Shown: positions 1 to 6,541 of the stretch, one piece after another | How the letters are laid out: the number at the start of each line of letters is the position of its first letter | Numbering within the stretch: position 1 is the stretch's first letter | Assembly: GCA_964473025.1 (NCBI GenBank) | Contig: CAYYMZ010000020.1 | Span: 1-14,141 of the forward strand | DNA length: 14,141 bases | From: CAYYMZ01 sp964473025 | Lineage (GTDB): Bacteria; Patescibacteriota; UBA1384; DTJR01 | Direction of reading: 5' to 3' | Made by a program: the position numbers and the translations under genes | Notes under the pieces: generated by a model | What the model saw: only the letters and a program-made list of their open reading frames with translations | Told to the model about the DNA's origin: nothing | Database searches by the model: none

Positions 1-152
1 CGGTGTCGGTGCACCTCCCGGTGCAGGAGCGCCAGGTTTTGGCGGAGCGGGAAGGGTTTCTGCCGCGCCAGCACCAGCAGAAGGCGGCGGCGTTGGAGCG
101 CCTCCTGGAGCAAGTTCTCCCGGTTTTGGCGGAGCCGGAAGGGCTTCGGCGC
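1..152. repeat. 87-nt direct repeat inside the Pro-rich gene
   Basis: Bases 1-65 and 88-152 align closely with an offset of 87 nt. Both contain the block GGTTTTGGCGGAGC and a preceding cggtg/cggcg-rich stretch. The unit is in frame and gives a 29-residue protein repeat. It is much more GC-rich than the flanks. The left end is cut by the window, so more copies may follow. Confidence 0.8.
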
Positions 153-348
153 TCTGGCTTCCCGAGGGCTTGGATTTCACCCCCAATTTTCCTTTAAGCC
201 AATCCCTTCCACTTTGTTCAAAAGATTTAGGGCGACCCAATTGCTTTGAAGTTAATCGGTCCGCTTTGCGTGCTTTGTATACCAATTCGTCGCGGTCACT
301 CCGCTCTTGTTGTTGCTCTGCTAATTCTTCATCGTAGTTTACTACCAT
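1..348 (-). CDS. Hydrophilic protein with Pro-rich repeats, 3' end outside window
   Basis: An open frame of 116 codons begins at an ATG (346-348) and runs off the left edge without a stop, so the C-terminus is missing. Residues 1-60 are charged and Gln-rich (MVVNYDEELAEQQQERSDRD at the start), with no membrane segment or signal peptide. From about residue 67 it becomes Pro/Ala/Gly-rich and a 29-residue unit repeats: LPAPPKPGELAPGGAPTP at 70-87 and LPAPPKPGAPAPGGAPTP at 99-116. The start lies 8 nt after the stop of the upstream 127-codon gene and has no Shine-Dalgarno, so translational coupling is likely. I recognise no family. By position it is the fourth gene of the minus-strand operon with the TrbL/VirB6-like protein, and the Pro-rich part could be a flexible linker or envelope-spanning segment (inference). 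The opposite strand is also open over part of this stretch, but the operon spacing favours this frame. Confidence 0.75.
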   Translation of the reverse strand, partial: MVVNYDEELAEQQQERSDRDELVYKARKADRLTSKQLGRPKSFEQSGRDWLKGKLGVKSKPSGSQSAEALPAPPKPGELAPGGAPTPPPSAGAGAAETLPAPPKPGAPAPGGAPTP

Positions 349-356
349 AATTATTT

Positions 357-740
357 TTACGCTTTAAGCACCTTCAACCCTTCGCTTTCAATTGCTCCCA
401 AGATAGTACTGGCAATGAATTCGTCAATCGGCTTTGATGCTTCCAGTATAATTTTTAAAACCGAGTCATAAGTTGTTTTATTAATTAGATCTTTTTTTTC
501 TCGAGGGGCTTTAATCCATAGAGCGGGGTAAGAAAGTTCGAGAGCAAGATTAACGAGATCAGCAGAAGCTGACTTTAAATAACTTAGCTCATCTTCATCC
601 AAGGGGTCGGTCGGTCGGTTTATTCTGACTTGCCGCAAATCCTCGGCGATTGAAGCTAACTCGTTGAGAGCCCTATATCTTAAGAGTAAAATCCCGGTTC
701 TATAATTATTAATTTCTTCCTGCGTTTTTTCATCGGCCAT
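357..740 (-). CDS. Small acidic helical protein of unknown function
   Basis: This gene encodes 127 residues with no signal peptide or membrane segment. The composition (many Leu, Ala, Glu, Asp; Pro only around 43-46, 72, 79 and 104) suggests a mostly alpha-helical soluble protein. I see no catalytic motif and recognise no family. The start is well supported: AAGGA (746-750 on the plus strand) lies 5 nt upstream of the ATG. It sits 16 nt after the TAG of the TrbL/VirB6-like gene and 8 nt before the next gene, so it is surely co-transcribed. A cytoplasmic accessory or chaperone-like partner of the membrane complex is a guess from context only. Confidence 0.8.
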   Translation of the reverse strand: MADEKTQEEINNYRTGILLLRYRALNELASIAEDLRQVRINRPTDPLDEDELSYLKSASADLVNLALELSYPALWIKAPREKKDLINKTTYDSVLKIILEASKPIDEFIASTILGAIESEGLKVLKA

Positions 741-756
741 AAAATTCCTTTTTCCC

Positions 757-3453
757 CTAACGTTTTAATACCTTCAAAGCGTTTAAAAGACCATCAACCT
801 CATTATTATTTAATTCCATCGTAGATCCGCTGCGGCCCAAGACAGCATTTAACTTCCCAAGAGCACTGGTTAAATCCTCTGGAGTAGAAGATAGCCCCGC
901 CTGACGTTCGGCTAACTTATTAATCGCTTCAGTTAGTTCTGAAAGACCTTGTTGGCTTCCACCGGTGCGCGAAACAATTGCTTTTACATATCTGCTTATT
1001 TGTGAGGCGTCAGGTGTAGATAGGGCGGCACCAACGCGTCCGATACCAGCTGCTTCATATTGGCGCAATAAATCTTTAACCCTTGCATCAACTTCCTTTG
1101 CAACAAGCTCTCGGACAGAAAGTGGTGAGGTAGAAGAGAGGGTGCTAGCAACGTCTGTTCGACCGATGCTGGCAAGTTGATGCCTGATACTGGATTGTAT
1201 CTGGTCGAAACGCCCGAAATTTAATTCTCCACCGGAACCTGCTATTTTACTGGCGACCCCTATTTTTTCCGCGAGGGTTAAATTAGAATCAACCACTTTT
1301 TGTAGCTTTGCGGTTATAGCGTCAACGTTTTGTCCTTGAATATAATCGGGGTTGCCAGGACCGGGCAGGTTTCCCACAGGATCTCCGCTGGGGCGTCCCG
1401 GCCGTTGCTGTGGTCTGCCTCTGGATGGTGGTTCTATAACAGGTGGGCCTAATCCTAAATTATTATGCATCCTTGCCGTTGCTCTGGCTTCATCAACAAT
1501 ATTCGTTCTCGAAGAAATTTGAAGGGTTTTTTTAAGCTGTTCCATGCCTGAGCCTATTTCCCGTTGGCTCAATCCTTTGAAAAGTGAATGAGTCAAAGTC
1601 TTGGCCGTACTATTTTTTGCCCCTAAATATCTGATGGTTTCATAAAGTGCCTTCGAGAATCCTCCAGAATCTCGTGGCTTGCCTGAAATTTTTTCTAAAT
1701 TAGCTAGCATCTTTTCCCAAACTACAGGATTTTGTTCAACAATACCTGGCTGATCATAAACATTTTTAAGGTCATCGGCACCGCTTTCCCGCCCACCATT
1801 GAAGGAAGAAGCACCGGGCATTGCCCATCCTTGACCGTATTTTTTGAGTGCTTTTTGGCCCTCGATAGTGTTGAAGGCGCTGGCATTTTGACGATATTGC
1901 CCCAGTGCTGCAAGGTTTGCCATAATACCAATCAATCCGATGCCTTTGCCTTTGCCCAAGGCGGTACTGCCCCAAAAGGTGTCTTTTGCCTCCCATTGAC
2001 CAGATGCATCTTTTTGGACGCCTTTGATCATATAACTGCCAGCTGCATTCCAAAAACCACCGTAATTTTTATATCTTTGAACGGGGTTACCGCCTGGATT
2101 AAATCCTGCTCTTGTAAGAAAGTACGCACCACCACCCTTCAAGTCTCCTTCATGTTGTGCCAATTGATTGTCGGCCGCTAACCTTGCATCCGCATTGAGG
2201 CTATTGTAAGGCGTTCTTTTTAACTGTTCTGCGGACAGACCCGTGGGGTTATGGGCGGAGCCGGGTTTTAACATATCTCTAATAGCGGCATCTTTCAAAA
2301 GTCTAAGCCTTGCTACGTTTTTCGATCTGGCGCTTGCATTGGGGTCTTGCAACGTATCAAAATCTTTCACTAAGCTTCCCGCATCCTGGATTTTGCCGAG
2401 TATTTTGCCTTTTGCTAAGTCTCGCCTTGCACTTAAAGCTCCAGCTGTAAGTAAAGTTGCACCCGCAACCGCCGCGCCACCCTTCACCACGCTTCCCGGT
2501 ATACTAGCAATAATTCCCCCGACGTCTTTCTCCCAGGTGAAGGGCATTCTCAGCAAAAACCATAAAAATCCGATCTTGATTATTAATGGAATTGAAACAG
2601 TCAAAGTGGCGCCGATAAAGCCCTGCGAATAAGTTAATGAAGGGAGTAAACTTATAACGTAGGCGAAGACCGAAACGATTAGCGGGTAGACCATCCAGAA
2701 GGCGATTATTTTAAGCCACCTTTTGAAGAAAGTTTCGGTTTGTGGCAAAAGAGCGCAGGCGATTGCCAGTGGCGCCACCGCCGTTGCCAGATAAATAATT
2801 GTGGGTCTCAACGCCAGCATTAAAGTTACGCCCGCCTGGACAAATACGCTTATCAACAGAACAACTATCATCGCAGGAATGGCAAGGAGAGTCGAGAGTG
2901 AGAGCTTGATGCCATCCCACCAGCTGAAATTATCCCACACGGATTCAATTTGAGAGTAAAAAGGCAGAGAGTGACCGATTATGCCTTTGTAACTATTAAA
3001 GATCGAGATAGTTTGTACTCTGTCCACCAACGTTGAAAAAATTGTGATGATCGGGAGGGCTAGATTAATCATAAGGACGACCGCAATAAGCTTCGGAAGT
3101 AGCTTTTTGATTGCGTAGGTGTCGATATTGATGTGCAAAATATTGGCAAAAGCGAAGACGAGCAAGCCGATAAATAGGAAAATATTTGTGAATCCTTTGA
3201 AAATGTCGTACAACCTAAACATCCAGTTTCCGTGTTGATCCTTGTGTGTTAGGACGTTGGTGACGCTGGTATTATCCCCGTACTTATATGCTGAAGCAGA
3301 CGTCATTTTAAGTGAAATTTGAGACATTGTCCGTTGAGCGTTGGGGGCTTTGCTCGCCTGAACGCTTGGGTTTATTGTCACAGACAAGTTAAAAGCGACG
3401 GCAAAAAAGGCCGCTAGGATTAACACCTTAATTATTTTGCGGGTTATTTTCAT
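757..3453 (-). CDS. TrbL/VirB6-like polytopic membrane protein
   Basis: This is probably the inner-membrane channel or scaffold component of a type IV secretion/conjugation-like system. From the preferred start it has 898 residues. A signal-peptide-like N-terminus (MKITRKIIKVLILAAFF, possible cut after VQA near 33) is followed by a short outer loop. Hydrophobic segments then lie near 84-106, 119-142, 184-236, 246-269, 280-302 and 324-340. The core segment at about 214-250 (LRPTIIYLATAVAPLAIAC, then FFKRWLKIIAFW) resembles TrbL/VirB6 proteins. Residues beyond 345 are hydrophilic, with a Pro/Arg/Gly-rich linker near 665-700 and a helical C-terminal region, so it is larger than a plain VirB6. 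I chose the ATG at 3451-3453 because it overlaps the upstream stop as ATGA and gives a normal signal peptide. An in-frame ATG at 3471 adds six residues and cannot be excluded. The family call comes from hydrophobicity pattern and local motifs, not a search. Confidence 0.7.
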   Translation of the reverse strand: MKITRKIIKVLILAAFFAVAFNLSVTINPSVQASKAPNAQRTMSQISLKMTSASAYKYGDNTSVTNVLTHKDQHGNWMFRLYDIFKGFTNIFLFIGLLVFAFANILHINIDTYAIKKLLPKLIAVVLMINLALPIITIFSTLVDRVQTISIFNSYKGIIGHSLPFYSQIESVWDNFSWWDGIKLSLSTLLAIPAMIVVLLISVFVQAGVTLMLALRPTIIYLATAVAPLAIACALLPQTETFFKRWLKIIAFWMVYPLIVSVFAYVISLLPSLTYSQGFIGATLTVSIPLIIKIGFLWFLLRMPFTWEKDVGGIIASIPGSVVKGGAAVAGATLLTAGALSARRDLAKGKILGKIQDAGSLVKDFDTLQDPNASARSKNVARLRLLKDAAIRDMLKPGSAHNPTGLSAEQLKRTPYNSLNADARLAADNQLAQHEGDLKGGGAYFLTRAGFNPGGNPVQRYKNYGGFWNAAGSYMIKGVQKDASGQWEAKDTFWGSTALGKGKGIGLIGIMANLAALGQYRQNASAFNTIEGQKALKKYGQGWAMPGASSFNGGRESGADDLKNVYDQPGIVEQNPVVWEKMLANLEKISGKPRDSGGFSKALYETIRYLGAKNSTAKTLTHSLFKGLSQREIGSGMEQLKKTLQISSRTNIVDEARATARMHNNLGLGPPVIEPPSRGRPQQRPGRPSGDPVGNLPGPGNPDYIQGQNVDAITAKLQKVVDSNLTLAEKIGVASKIAGSGGELNFGRFDQIQSSIRHQLASIGRTDVASTLSSTSPLSVRELVAKEVDARVKDLLRQYEAAGIGRVGAALSTPDASQISRYVKAIVSRTGGSQQGLSELTEAINKLAERQAGLSSTPEDLTSALGKLNAVLGRSGSTMELNNNEVDGLLNALKVLKR

Positions 3454-4109
3454 CTTTGTTCTATTTTGCATATTCCATTTTCGTATTTTCCAGTGATCGT
3501 GCTATCTATATTGACTTGAAGGGCAGAAAGATAGAGCGTGCAATTAAGTTGCGAGACCATATCAATAACTTTCATTCCGAAAAAATCTATAGTGTCACAG
3601 GTAAATTTCTCGATTGCATTGTCCCAGTTATCGGAAAGCCCAACTACCTCACAGGGAGTTTTTTCTTGCAACGCGGATTTGGGAATTTTTGATCCGTCTA
3701 TAAGATACTTTGGTCCTTGTGTCCAGTCGTATGGTCCCGAACCGGGATAGGGGGTGACGGCCACAATCGCACTTCGCGGGATTTTGCTTAAAATCGGATC
3801 TTTGCTTATCTCTTCATCTGTAATACCTGCAATCGTCGTTGCCGTTATGGTCGCGGTCGCGGTTTTTGAGGTATTTATTGCGGTTCGTGCTCCAATTTGG
3901 GTTGCAGAAGGGACGGAGGCGATAGGGCTAGTTTTAGAGACACCGTTTTCAGCGGGCGATCCGGAAGTATTTGAGGCGGGCGTAGCGGTTGTTCCATCGT
4001 TTGAAACCTGCTCATTTCTCGATACAAAATACCAAATGACACCCAAAATAATCACTATTCCAGCAATAACAATAATCCAGAGGATAGTCCTTTTTCTTTT
4101 TTCTTCCAA
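3450..4109 (-). CDS. Membrane-anchored Ser/Thr-rich protein with four-cysteine C-terminal domain
   Basis: The 219-residue product has a Lys/Arg-rich N-terminus and one membrane segment at about 8-29 (WIIVIAGIVIILGVIWYFV). A low-complexity Ser/Thr/Ala linker covers about 35-95, and a C-terminal domain of about 120 residues follows with Cys at 153, 171, 190 and 214, which could form two disulfides outside the membrane. No family is recognised. It is the first gene of the minus-strand operon and overlaps the TrbL/VirB6-like gene by ATGA (or by 22 nt with the longer start). The start codon is TTG (4107-4109), supported by AAGGAGG at 4113-4119 only 3 nt upstream and by the Lys/Arg-rich stretch before the membrane segment. 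A surface-exposed subunit of the same envelope complex is likely from context. It could instead be a small pilin-like or lipoprotein-like factor, though no lipobox is visible. Confidence 0.8.
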   Translation of the reverse strand: MEEKRKRTILWIIVIAGIVIILGVIWYFVSRNEQVSNDGTTATPASNTSGSPAENGVSKTSPIASVPSATQIGARTAINTSKTATATITATTIAGITDEEISKDPILSKIPRSAIVAVTPYPGSGPYDWTQGPKYLIDGSKIPKSALQEKTPCEVVGLSDNWDNAIEKFTCDTIDFFGMKVIDMVSQLNCTLYLSALQVNIDSTITGKYENGICKIEQR

Positions 4110-4112
4110 AAC

Positions 4113-4119
4113 CCTCCTT
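4113..4119 (-). promoter_or_regulatory. Shine-Dalgarno for the TTG-started gene
   Basis: AAGGAGG on the minus strand, 3 nt before TTG (4109-4107). It is the strongest anti-SD match near any start in the window and decides the non-ATG start, although the spacing is short. Confidence 0.65.
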
Positions 4120-4134
4120 GGTTCCGCTACAATT

Positions 4135-4143
4135 AGTATATCA
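4135..4143 (-). promoter_or_regulatory. Extended -10 promoter for the minus-strand operon
   Basis: The minus strand reads TGATATACT, a good extended -10 (TGn followed by TATACT, five of six bases of TATAAT). It lies 25 nt upstream of the TTG start. No convincing -35 sits at 17 bp, as is usual for extended -10 promoters. It would drive the four-gene left operon. Prediction from sequence only. Confidence 0.45.
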
Positions 4144-4153
4144 AATATTTGAT
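4140..4153. promoter_or_regulatory. 14-bp perfect palindrome, possible operator
   Basis: ATCAAATATTTGAT is perfectly self-complementary over 14 bp. It overlaps the 5' part of the extended -10 element and lies in the only divergent intergenic region of the window, so a dimeric repressor could bind here. AT-rich palindromes also arise by chance. Confidence 0.4.
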
Positions 4154-4191
4154 TCGTTGTACCGACAAACTTTCTTGAGGTTTTGGTTTTT

Positions 4192-4205
4192 AAGGAGTAA
4201 TGTAG
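4192..4205 (+). other. Orphan Shine-Dalgarno followed by ATG-TAG
   Basis: AAGGAG (4192-4197), a 2-nt spacer, then ATG (4200-4202) directly followed by TAG (4203-4205). It is a ribosome-binding site with no gene behind it. It sits just upstream of the left inverted-repeat arm of the first four-helix-bundle cassette. Wzx, the next gene after that cassette, has no Shine-Dalgarno. It may be the remnant of a gene start displaced by cassette insertion, or a minimal start-stop element. Confidence 0.4.
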
Positions 4206-4214
4206 CAGTAGCGG

Positions 4215-4231
4215 AATTTAGAATTTAAAAT
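4215..4231. repeat. Left inverted-repeat arm, cassette 1
   Basis: AATTTAGAATTTAAAAT, the perfect reverse complement of 4643-4659. In RNA the stem could extend by one G-U pair (4232 with 4642). It overlaps the possible rightward promoter. Confidence 0.7.
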
Positions 4232-4245
4232 TTATAATTTATAAT
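4217..4245 (+). promoter_or_regulatory. Possible promoter for the rightward polysaccharide cluster
   Basis: TTTAGA (4217-4222, four of six bases of the -35 consensus) is separated by 17 bp from a perfect TATAAT (4240-4245). Transcription would begin near 4252 and leave a very short leader before the ATG at 4263. A second TATAAT lies at 4233-4238. The whole stretch is AT-rich repeat sequence, so chance matches are expected. Confidence 0.3.
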
Positions 4246-4262
4246 AAATTTCTGAATTTAGA

Positions 4263-4622
4263 ATGACAGAAACGAAAAATTATGATTTAGAAGAAAGGAC
4301 AGCGGTTTTCGGAGAAAACATCATAAAGCTTTGTGCCGGAATTAAACCTTCCCTCATAACGGGACCAATAATAAAACAATTGGTTCGGTCCGCAACCTCA
4401 ATAGGAGCTAACTACATGGAGGCAAACGGGGCAAGTTCCAAGAAGGATTTTCTCAATAAGATTTATATCTGCAAAAAAGAATCACAGGAAACGAAGCATT
4501 GGTTGAGAATGCTTTCGGTTGCTTTGCCCGAAAAGAAAGACAAGCTAAGATTGTTATGGCAAGAGGCGCAAGAATTTAGTTTCATTTTTCACAAAATTGC
4601 GACTTCTACAAAAAATAAGTAA
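4263..4622 (+). CDS. Four-helix bundle protein, S23/IVP family, copy 1
   Basis: A 119-residue protein of the four-helix-bundle family (23S rRNA intervening-sequence protein, TIGR02436-like, related in fold to the Avd accessory protein of diversity-generating retroelements). The signature is clear: YDLEERTAVF near residue 7, then QLVRSATSIGAN at 39-50, SSKKDF at 58-63 and ET..WL at 76-81. The family forms multimeric helical bundles with a basic surface thought to bind nucleic acid; its cellular role is unresolved. There is no Shine-Dalgarno; the leader is AT-rich repeat. The gene lies alone between perfect inverted-repeat arms and is followed by wzx after 55 nt. It shares 47 of 119 residues, ungapped, with the copy at 6161-6520. 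No rRNA or reverse transcriptase lies nearby, so neither the rRNA-IVS nor the retroelement context applies. Role here unknown; see the cassette finding. Confidence 0.93.
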   Translation: MTETKNYDLEERTAVFGENIIKLCAGIKPSLITGPIIKQLVRSATSIGANYMEANGASSKKDFLNKIYICKKESQETKHWLRMLSVALPEKKDKLRLLWQEAQEFSFIFHKIATSTKNK

Positions 4623-4642
4623 ATTTTGTAAATTTTAAATTG

Positions 4643-4659
4643 ATTTTAAATTCTAAATT
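4643..4659. repeat. Right inverted-repeat arm, cassette 1
   Basis: ATTTTAAATTCTAAATT, the perfect reverse complement of 4215-4231. It starts 20 nt after the four-helix-bundle stop and ends 18 nt before the wzx ATG. A second overlapping match pairs 4654-4666 with 4229-4241 (13 bp), so alternative registers exist. Confidence 0.7.
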
Positions 4660-4677
4660 ATAAATTAAAAATTATCC

Positions 4678-6138
4678 ATGTCTTATACTCGAAAGGTTGC
4701 TTACAATACCGCGGCGCAAATGATCGGAAAGGTTGTAGGGACAGCCATTTCCTTCGTGACCGTTGCGATTCTGTTTAGATATTTTGGTATTGATGGGATT
4801 GGAAAATACACAACTGTTTTTGCTTTCGTCGGTTTTTTTGGTGTTTTGGCCGATTTTGGCTTGCAATGGACATTGATTCGCGAACTTGCTGTTGACGAAG
4901 ATAAACAGAAAGTTTTCTCAAACATTTTTGCCTTCCGCCTCCTCTCGGCAATAGTCGTTTATGCATTGTGTTTCGCAGCGGTTTGGTTTTTCAATTATCC
5001 ATATGACGTTAAGCTGGGCGTCGGAATTATTGCCATAGCAACCTTCTTTGCCACCATGAATTCTGCTTTGGTCAGCGTCTATCTTAATAATTACCGGCTC
5101 GATATCACTGTTTCGGCCGAAGTAGTCGGCCGGGCGATAACTCTGGGGTTGATTTATCTGGTAGTTAAGGGGTCAGGAGGATTTGATTTAGCCATGACAG
5201 CTTATATCGGCGGCAACGTCATTATTTTTCTGATCAACCTTTATCTGCTTGACCGCTTCATCAAATTTGGAATGGCGTTTAATTTAAAATACTGGCGTCA
5301 CGTTTTAACTCAAGCGATACCGATTGGCATCATTATGGTTTTTGGCTTTATTTATTACAAAATTGATTCGGTGATGCTTTCCTTAATGAAGGGGATGACC
5401 GATATCGGTATTTATGGAACGGCTTACAAAATGCTGGAAATTCTTCAGACCATTCCGGTGATGTTTCTGGGTGCGGCCTTTCCCCTCATAACCCGTTATG
5501 CTACTACCGGTGATGAAAGAGTCCGGCCCGCGTTTCAGAAATCATTTGATTTTTTAATATTACTGGCTGTGCCTTTGGTTATTTTATTTTTCTTTTTAGC
5601 CGAACCGATTATCCATTTCATTGCTGGGGCGAAGGGAAATGAATTCGTTTCCGAATCAACAGTTTCATTTCTTGGTCACGCGATTACTTCGGTGACAACA
5701 ATGAAAATCTTGATTTTCTCGGTTGGAATAAACTTTGTCTCAAACCTTTATACCTACATGATTCTTTCTCTGGGGCGCCAAAAATCGGTAATTTGGCCGA
5801 CTTTGGGCTTTGCCGTCTTTAACCTGGCATTAAATTTTCTGCTTATTCCGCGCTTCAGTTACCTCGGTGCGGCAGTTGCTACACTACTAACAGAAATAAT
5901 CGTTTGTACTACCTATGTTATCTTGACCAACAAATTTTTGGCCCTGCCTATCAAATTGCACGGTGCCTTAAAGCTTTTTGCAGCCGGGGTGCTGATGGCG
6001 GCGTTAACCTATTCTCTCGATCGAGCTGGCCTCAACATGTTTGCGATAATTGCAATCACACTGGTGTTTTATTCTGGATTAGTATTTCTTTTTAAGGCAA
6101 TACCGATGGAATTAGTCAGAACATTAATTAAAAAGTGA
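4678..6138 (+). CDS. wzx: Wzx-type polysaccharide flippase (MOP superfamily)
   Basis: A 486-residue polytopic membrane protein of the polysaccharide-export branch of the MOP superfamily (Polysacc_synt-like N-half plus C-terminal flippase region). It would move a lipid-linked glycan across the cytoplasmic membrane. It has about 12-14 hydrophobic segments. Family hallmarks are the N-terminal amphipathic start (RKVAYNTAAQ), then YYKIDSVMLSLMKG...IGIYGTAYKMLE at about 226-254, and NFLLIPRFSYLGAAVATLLTE at about 386-406. Length is normal. The ATG has no Shine-Dalgarno. The gene is bracketed exactly by the two four-helix-bundle cassettes, and its TGA stop lies within the first unit of the AAAAGT-type repeat of cassette 2. 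The symbol reflects function class only; the substrate cannot be read from the sequence. Confidence 0.9.
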   Translation: MSYTRKVAYNTAAQMIGKVVGTAISFVTVAILFRYFGIDGIGKYTTVFAFVGFFGVLADFGLQWTLIRELAVDEDKQKVFSNIFAFRLLSAIVVYALCFAAVWFFNYPYDVKLGVGIIAIATFFATMNSALVSVYLNNYRLDITVSAEVVGRAITLGLIYLVVKGSGGFDLAMTAYIGGNVIIFLINLYLLDRFIKFGMAFNLKYWRHVLTQAIPIGIIMVFGFIYYKIDSVMLSLMKGMTDIGIYGTAYKMLEILQTIPVMFLGAAFPLITRYATTGDERVRPAFQKSFDFLILLAVPLVILFFFLAEPIIHFIAGAKGNEFVSESTVSFLGHAITSVTTMKILIFSVGINFVSNLYTYMILSLGRQKSVIWPTLGFAVFNLALNFLLIPRFSYLGAAVATLLTEIIVCTTYVILTNKFLALPIKLHGALKLFAAGVLMAALTYSLDRAGLNMFAIIAITLVFYSGLVFLFKAIPMELVRTLIKK

Positions 6139-6139
6139 A

Positions 6140-6155
6140 AAGTAAAAAGTAAAAA
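6140..6155. repeat. Left inverted-repeat arm, cassette 2
   Basis: AAGTAAAAAGTAAAAA, the perfect reverse complement of 6542-6557. It begins 1 nt after the wzx stop codon. The preceding AAAAAGTGA of wzx continues the same repeat pattern. Confidence 0.75.
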
Positions 6156-6160
6156 CCACA

Positions 6161-6520
6161 ATGAAAAATAATAAAATCTATGATTTAAAAAAAAGATCTT
6201 TTGTTTTTTCACTCGACGTTATTGGTTTTCTTAAGTCATTAGAAAGAAATTATATTAGTCAGGTTATTGCAAATCAGCTGCTTCGGAGCGCTACAAGCAT
6301 TGGAGCTAATATCGCCGAAGCTTACGCCTCTTCGAGCAAAAAGGATTTTGCAAATTTTTATAATACTGCTTTAAAATCGGCAAATGAGACAAGATACTGG
6401 TTAGCTCTCCTTGAGTGCGCTAAATTGGTGGGCAAATCCAAAATATCCAAGTTACAAGATGAGGTTGAAGAGCTAGCGAAAATTTTAGCCAAAAGTTTAA
6501 TTACAATTAGAAACAAATAA
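6161..6520 (+). CDS. Four-helix bundle protein, S23/IVP family, copy 2
   Basis: A 119-residue homologue of the copy at 4263-4622 and the same length, with 47 identical residues without gaps. Identity is densest in QLLRSATSIGAN (39-50) and SSSKKDF (57-63), and ETRYWL is at 76-81. The C-terminal half is more typical of the family, with a leucine/lysine helix (LQDEVEELAKILAKSL) at about 98-113. It begins 22 nt after the wzx stop without a Shine-Dalgarno and ends 54 nt before the next gene. Perfect 16-bp inverted repeats enclose it, of unrelated sequence to those around copy 1. That argues against a recent tandem duplication and for two separate arrivals or long divergence. Nucleic-acid binding is suggested by family knowledge; the cellular role is not known. 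Confidence 0.93.
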   Translation: MKNNKIYDLKKRSFVFSLDVIGFLKSLERNYISQVIANQLLRSATSIGANIAEAYASSSKKDFANFYNTALKSANETRYWLALLECAKLVGKSKISKLQDEVEELAKILAKSLITIRNK

Positions 6521-6541
6521 CTTAATAATTTTAACTTGAAA

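Larger units (their letters stand above)
4214..4264 (+). repeat. 11-bp direct repeat ending in a start codon
   Basis: GAATTTAGAAT occurs at 4214-4224 and again at 4254-4264. The second copy supplies the A and T of the ATG of the first four-helix-bundle gene. The stretch between is AT-only apart from one C. Confidence 0.65.
4213..4661 (+). other. Putative IVS-like cassette 1 (four-helix-bundle gene in inverted repeat)
   Basis: The unit comprises a 17-bp left arm, the 119-codon gene and a 17-bp right arm, with AT-rich microrepeats at both ends and G-U pairs possible just beyond. In RNA the arms would pair and loop out about 411 nt. The layout copies that of 23S rRNA intervening sequences. Mobility is inferred from architecture only; no target-site duplication is obvious. 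Confidence 0.4.

Noticed and set aside
3..197. Open frame on the plus strand over the GC-rich repeat
   Set aside because: It is antisense to the Pro-rich gene, which has operon spacing. The GC-rich repeat keeps several frames open by composition.
1732..2632. Long plus-strand open frames (about 149 and 129 codons) antisense to the TrbL/VirB6-like gene
   Set aside because: No Shine-Dalgarno or family-like motif is visible, and the minus-strand frame is continuous with clear membrane segments.
4213..4661. Classical 23S rRNA intervening sequence
   Set aside because: No rRNA sequence flanks either gene; both lie between protein-coding genes.
4623..4677. Rho-independent terminator after the first four-helix-bundle gene
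   Set aside because: The region is AT-only with no GC-rich stem; pairing is with the distant left arm rather than a local hairpin plus U-tract.
4263..6520. Diversity-generating retroelement, because the four-helix-bundle proteins resemble Avd
   Set aside because: No reverse transcriptase and no template/variable repeat pair is visible in the window.
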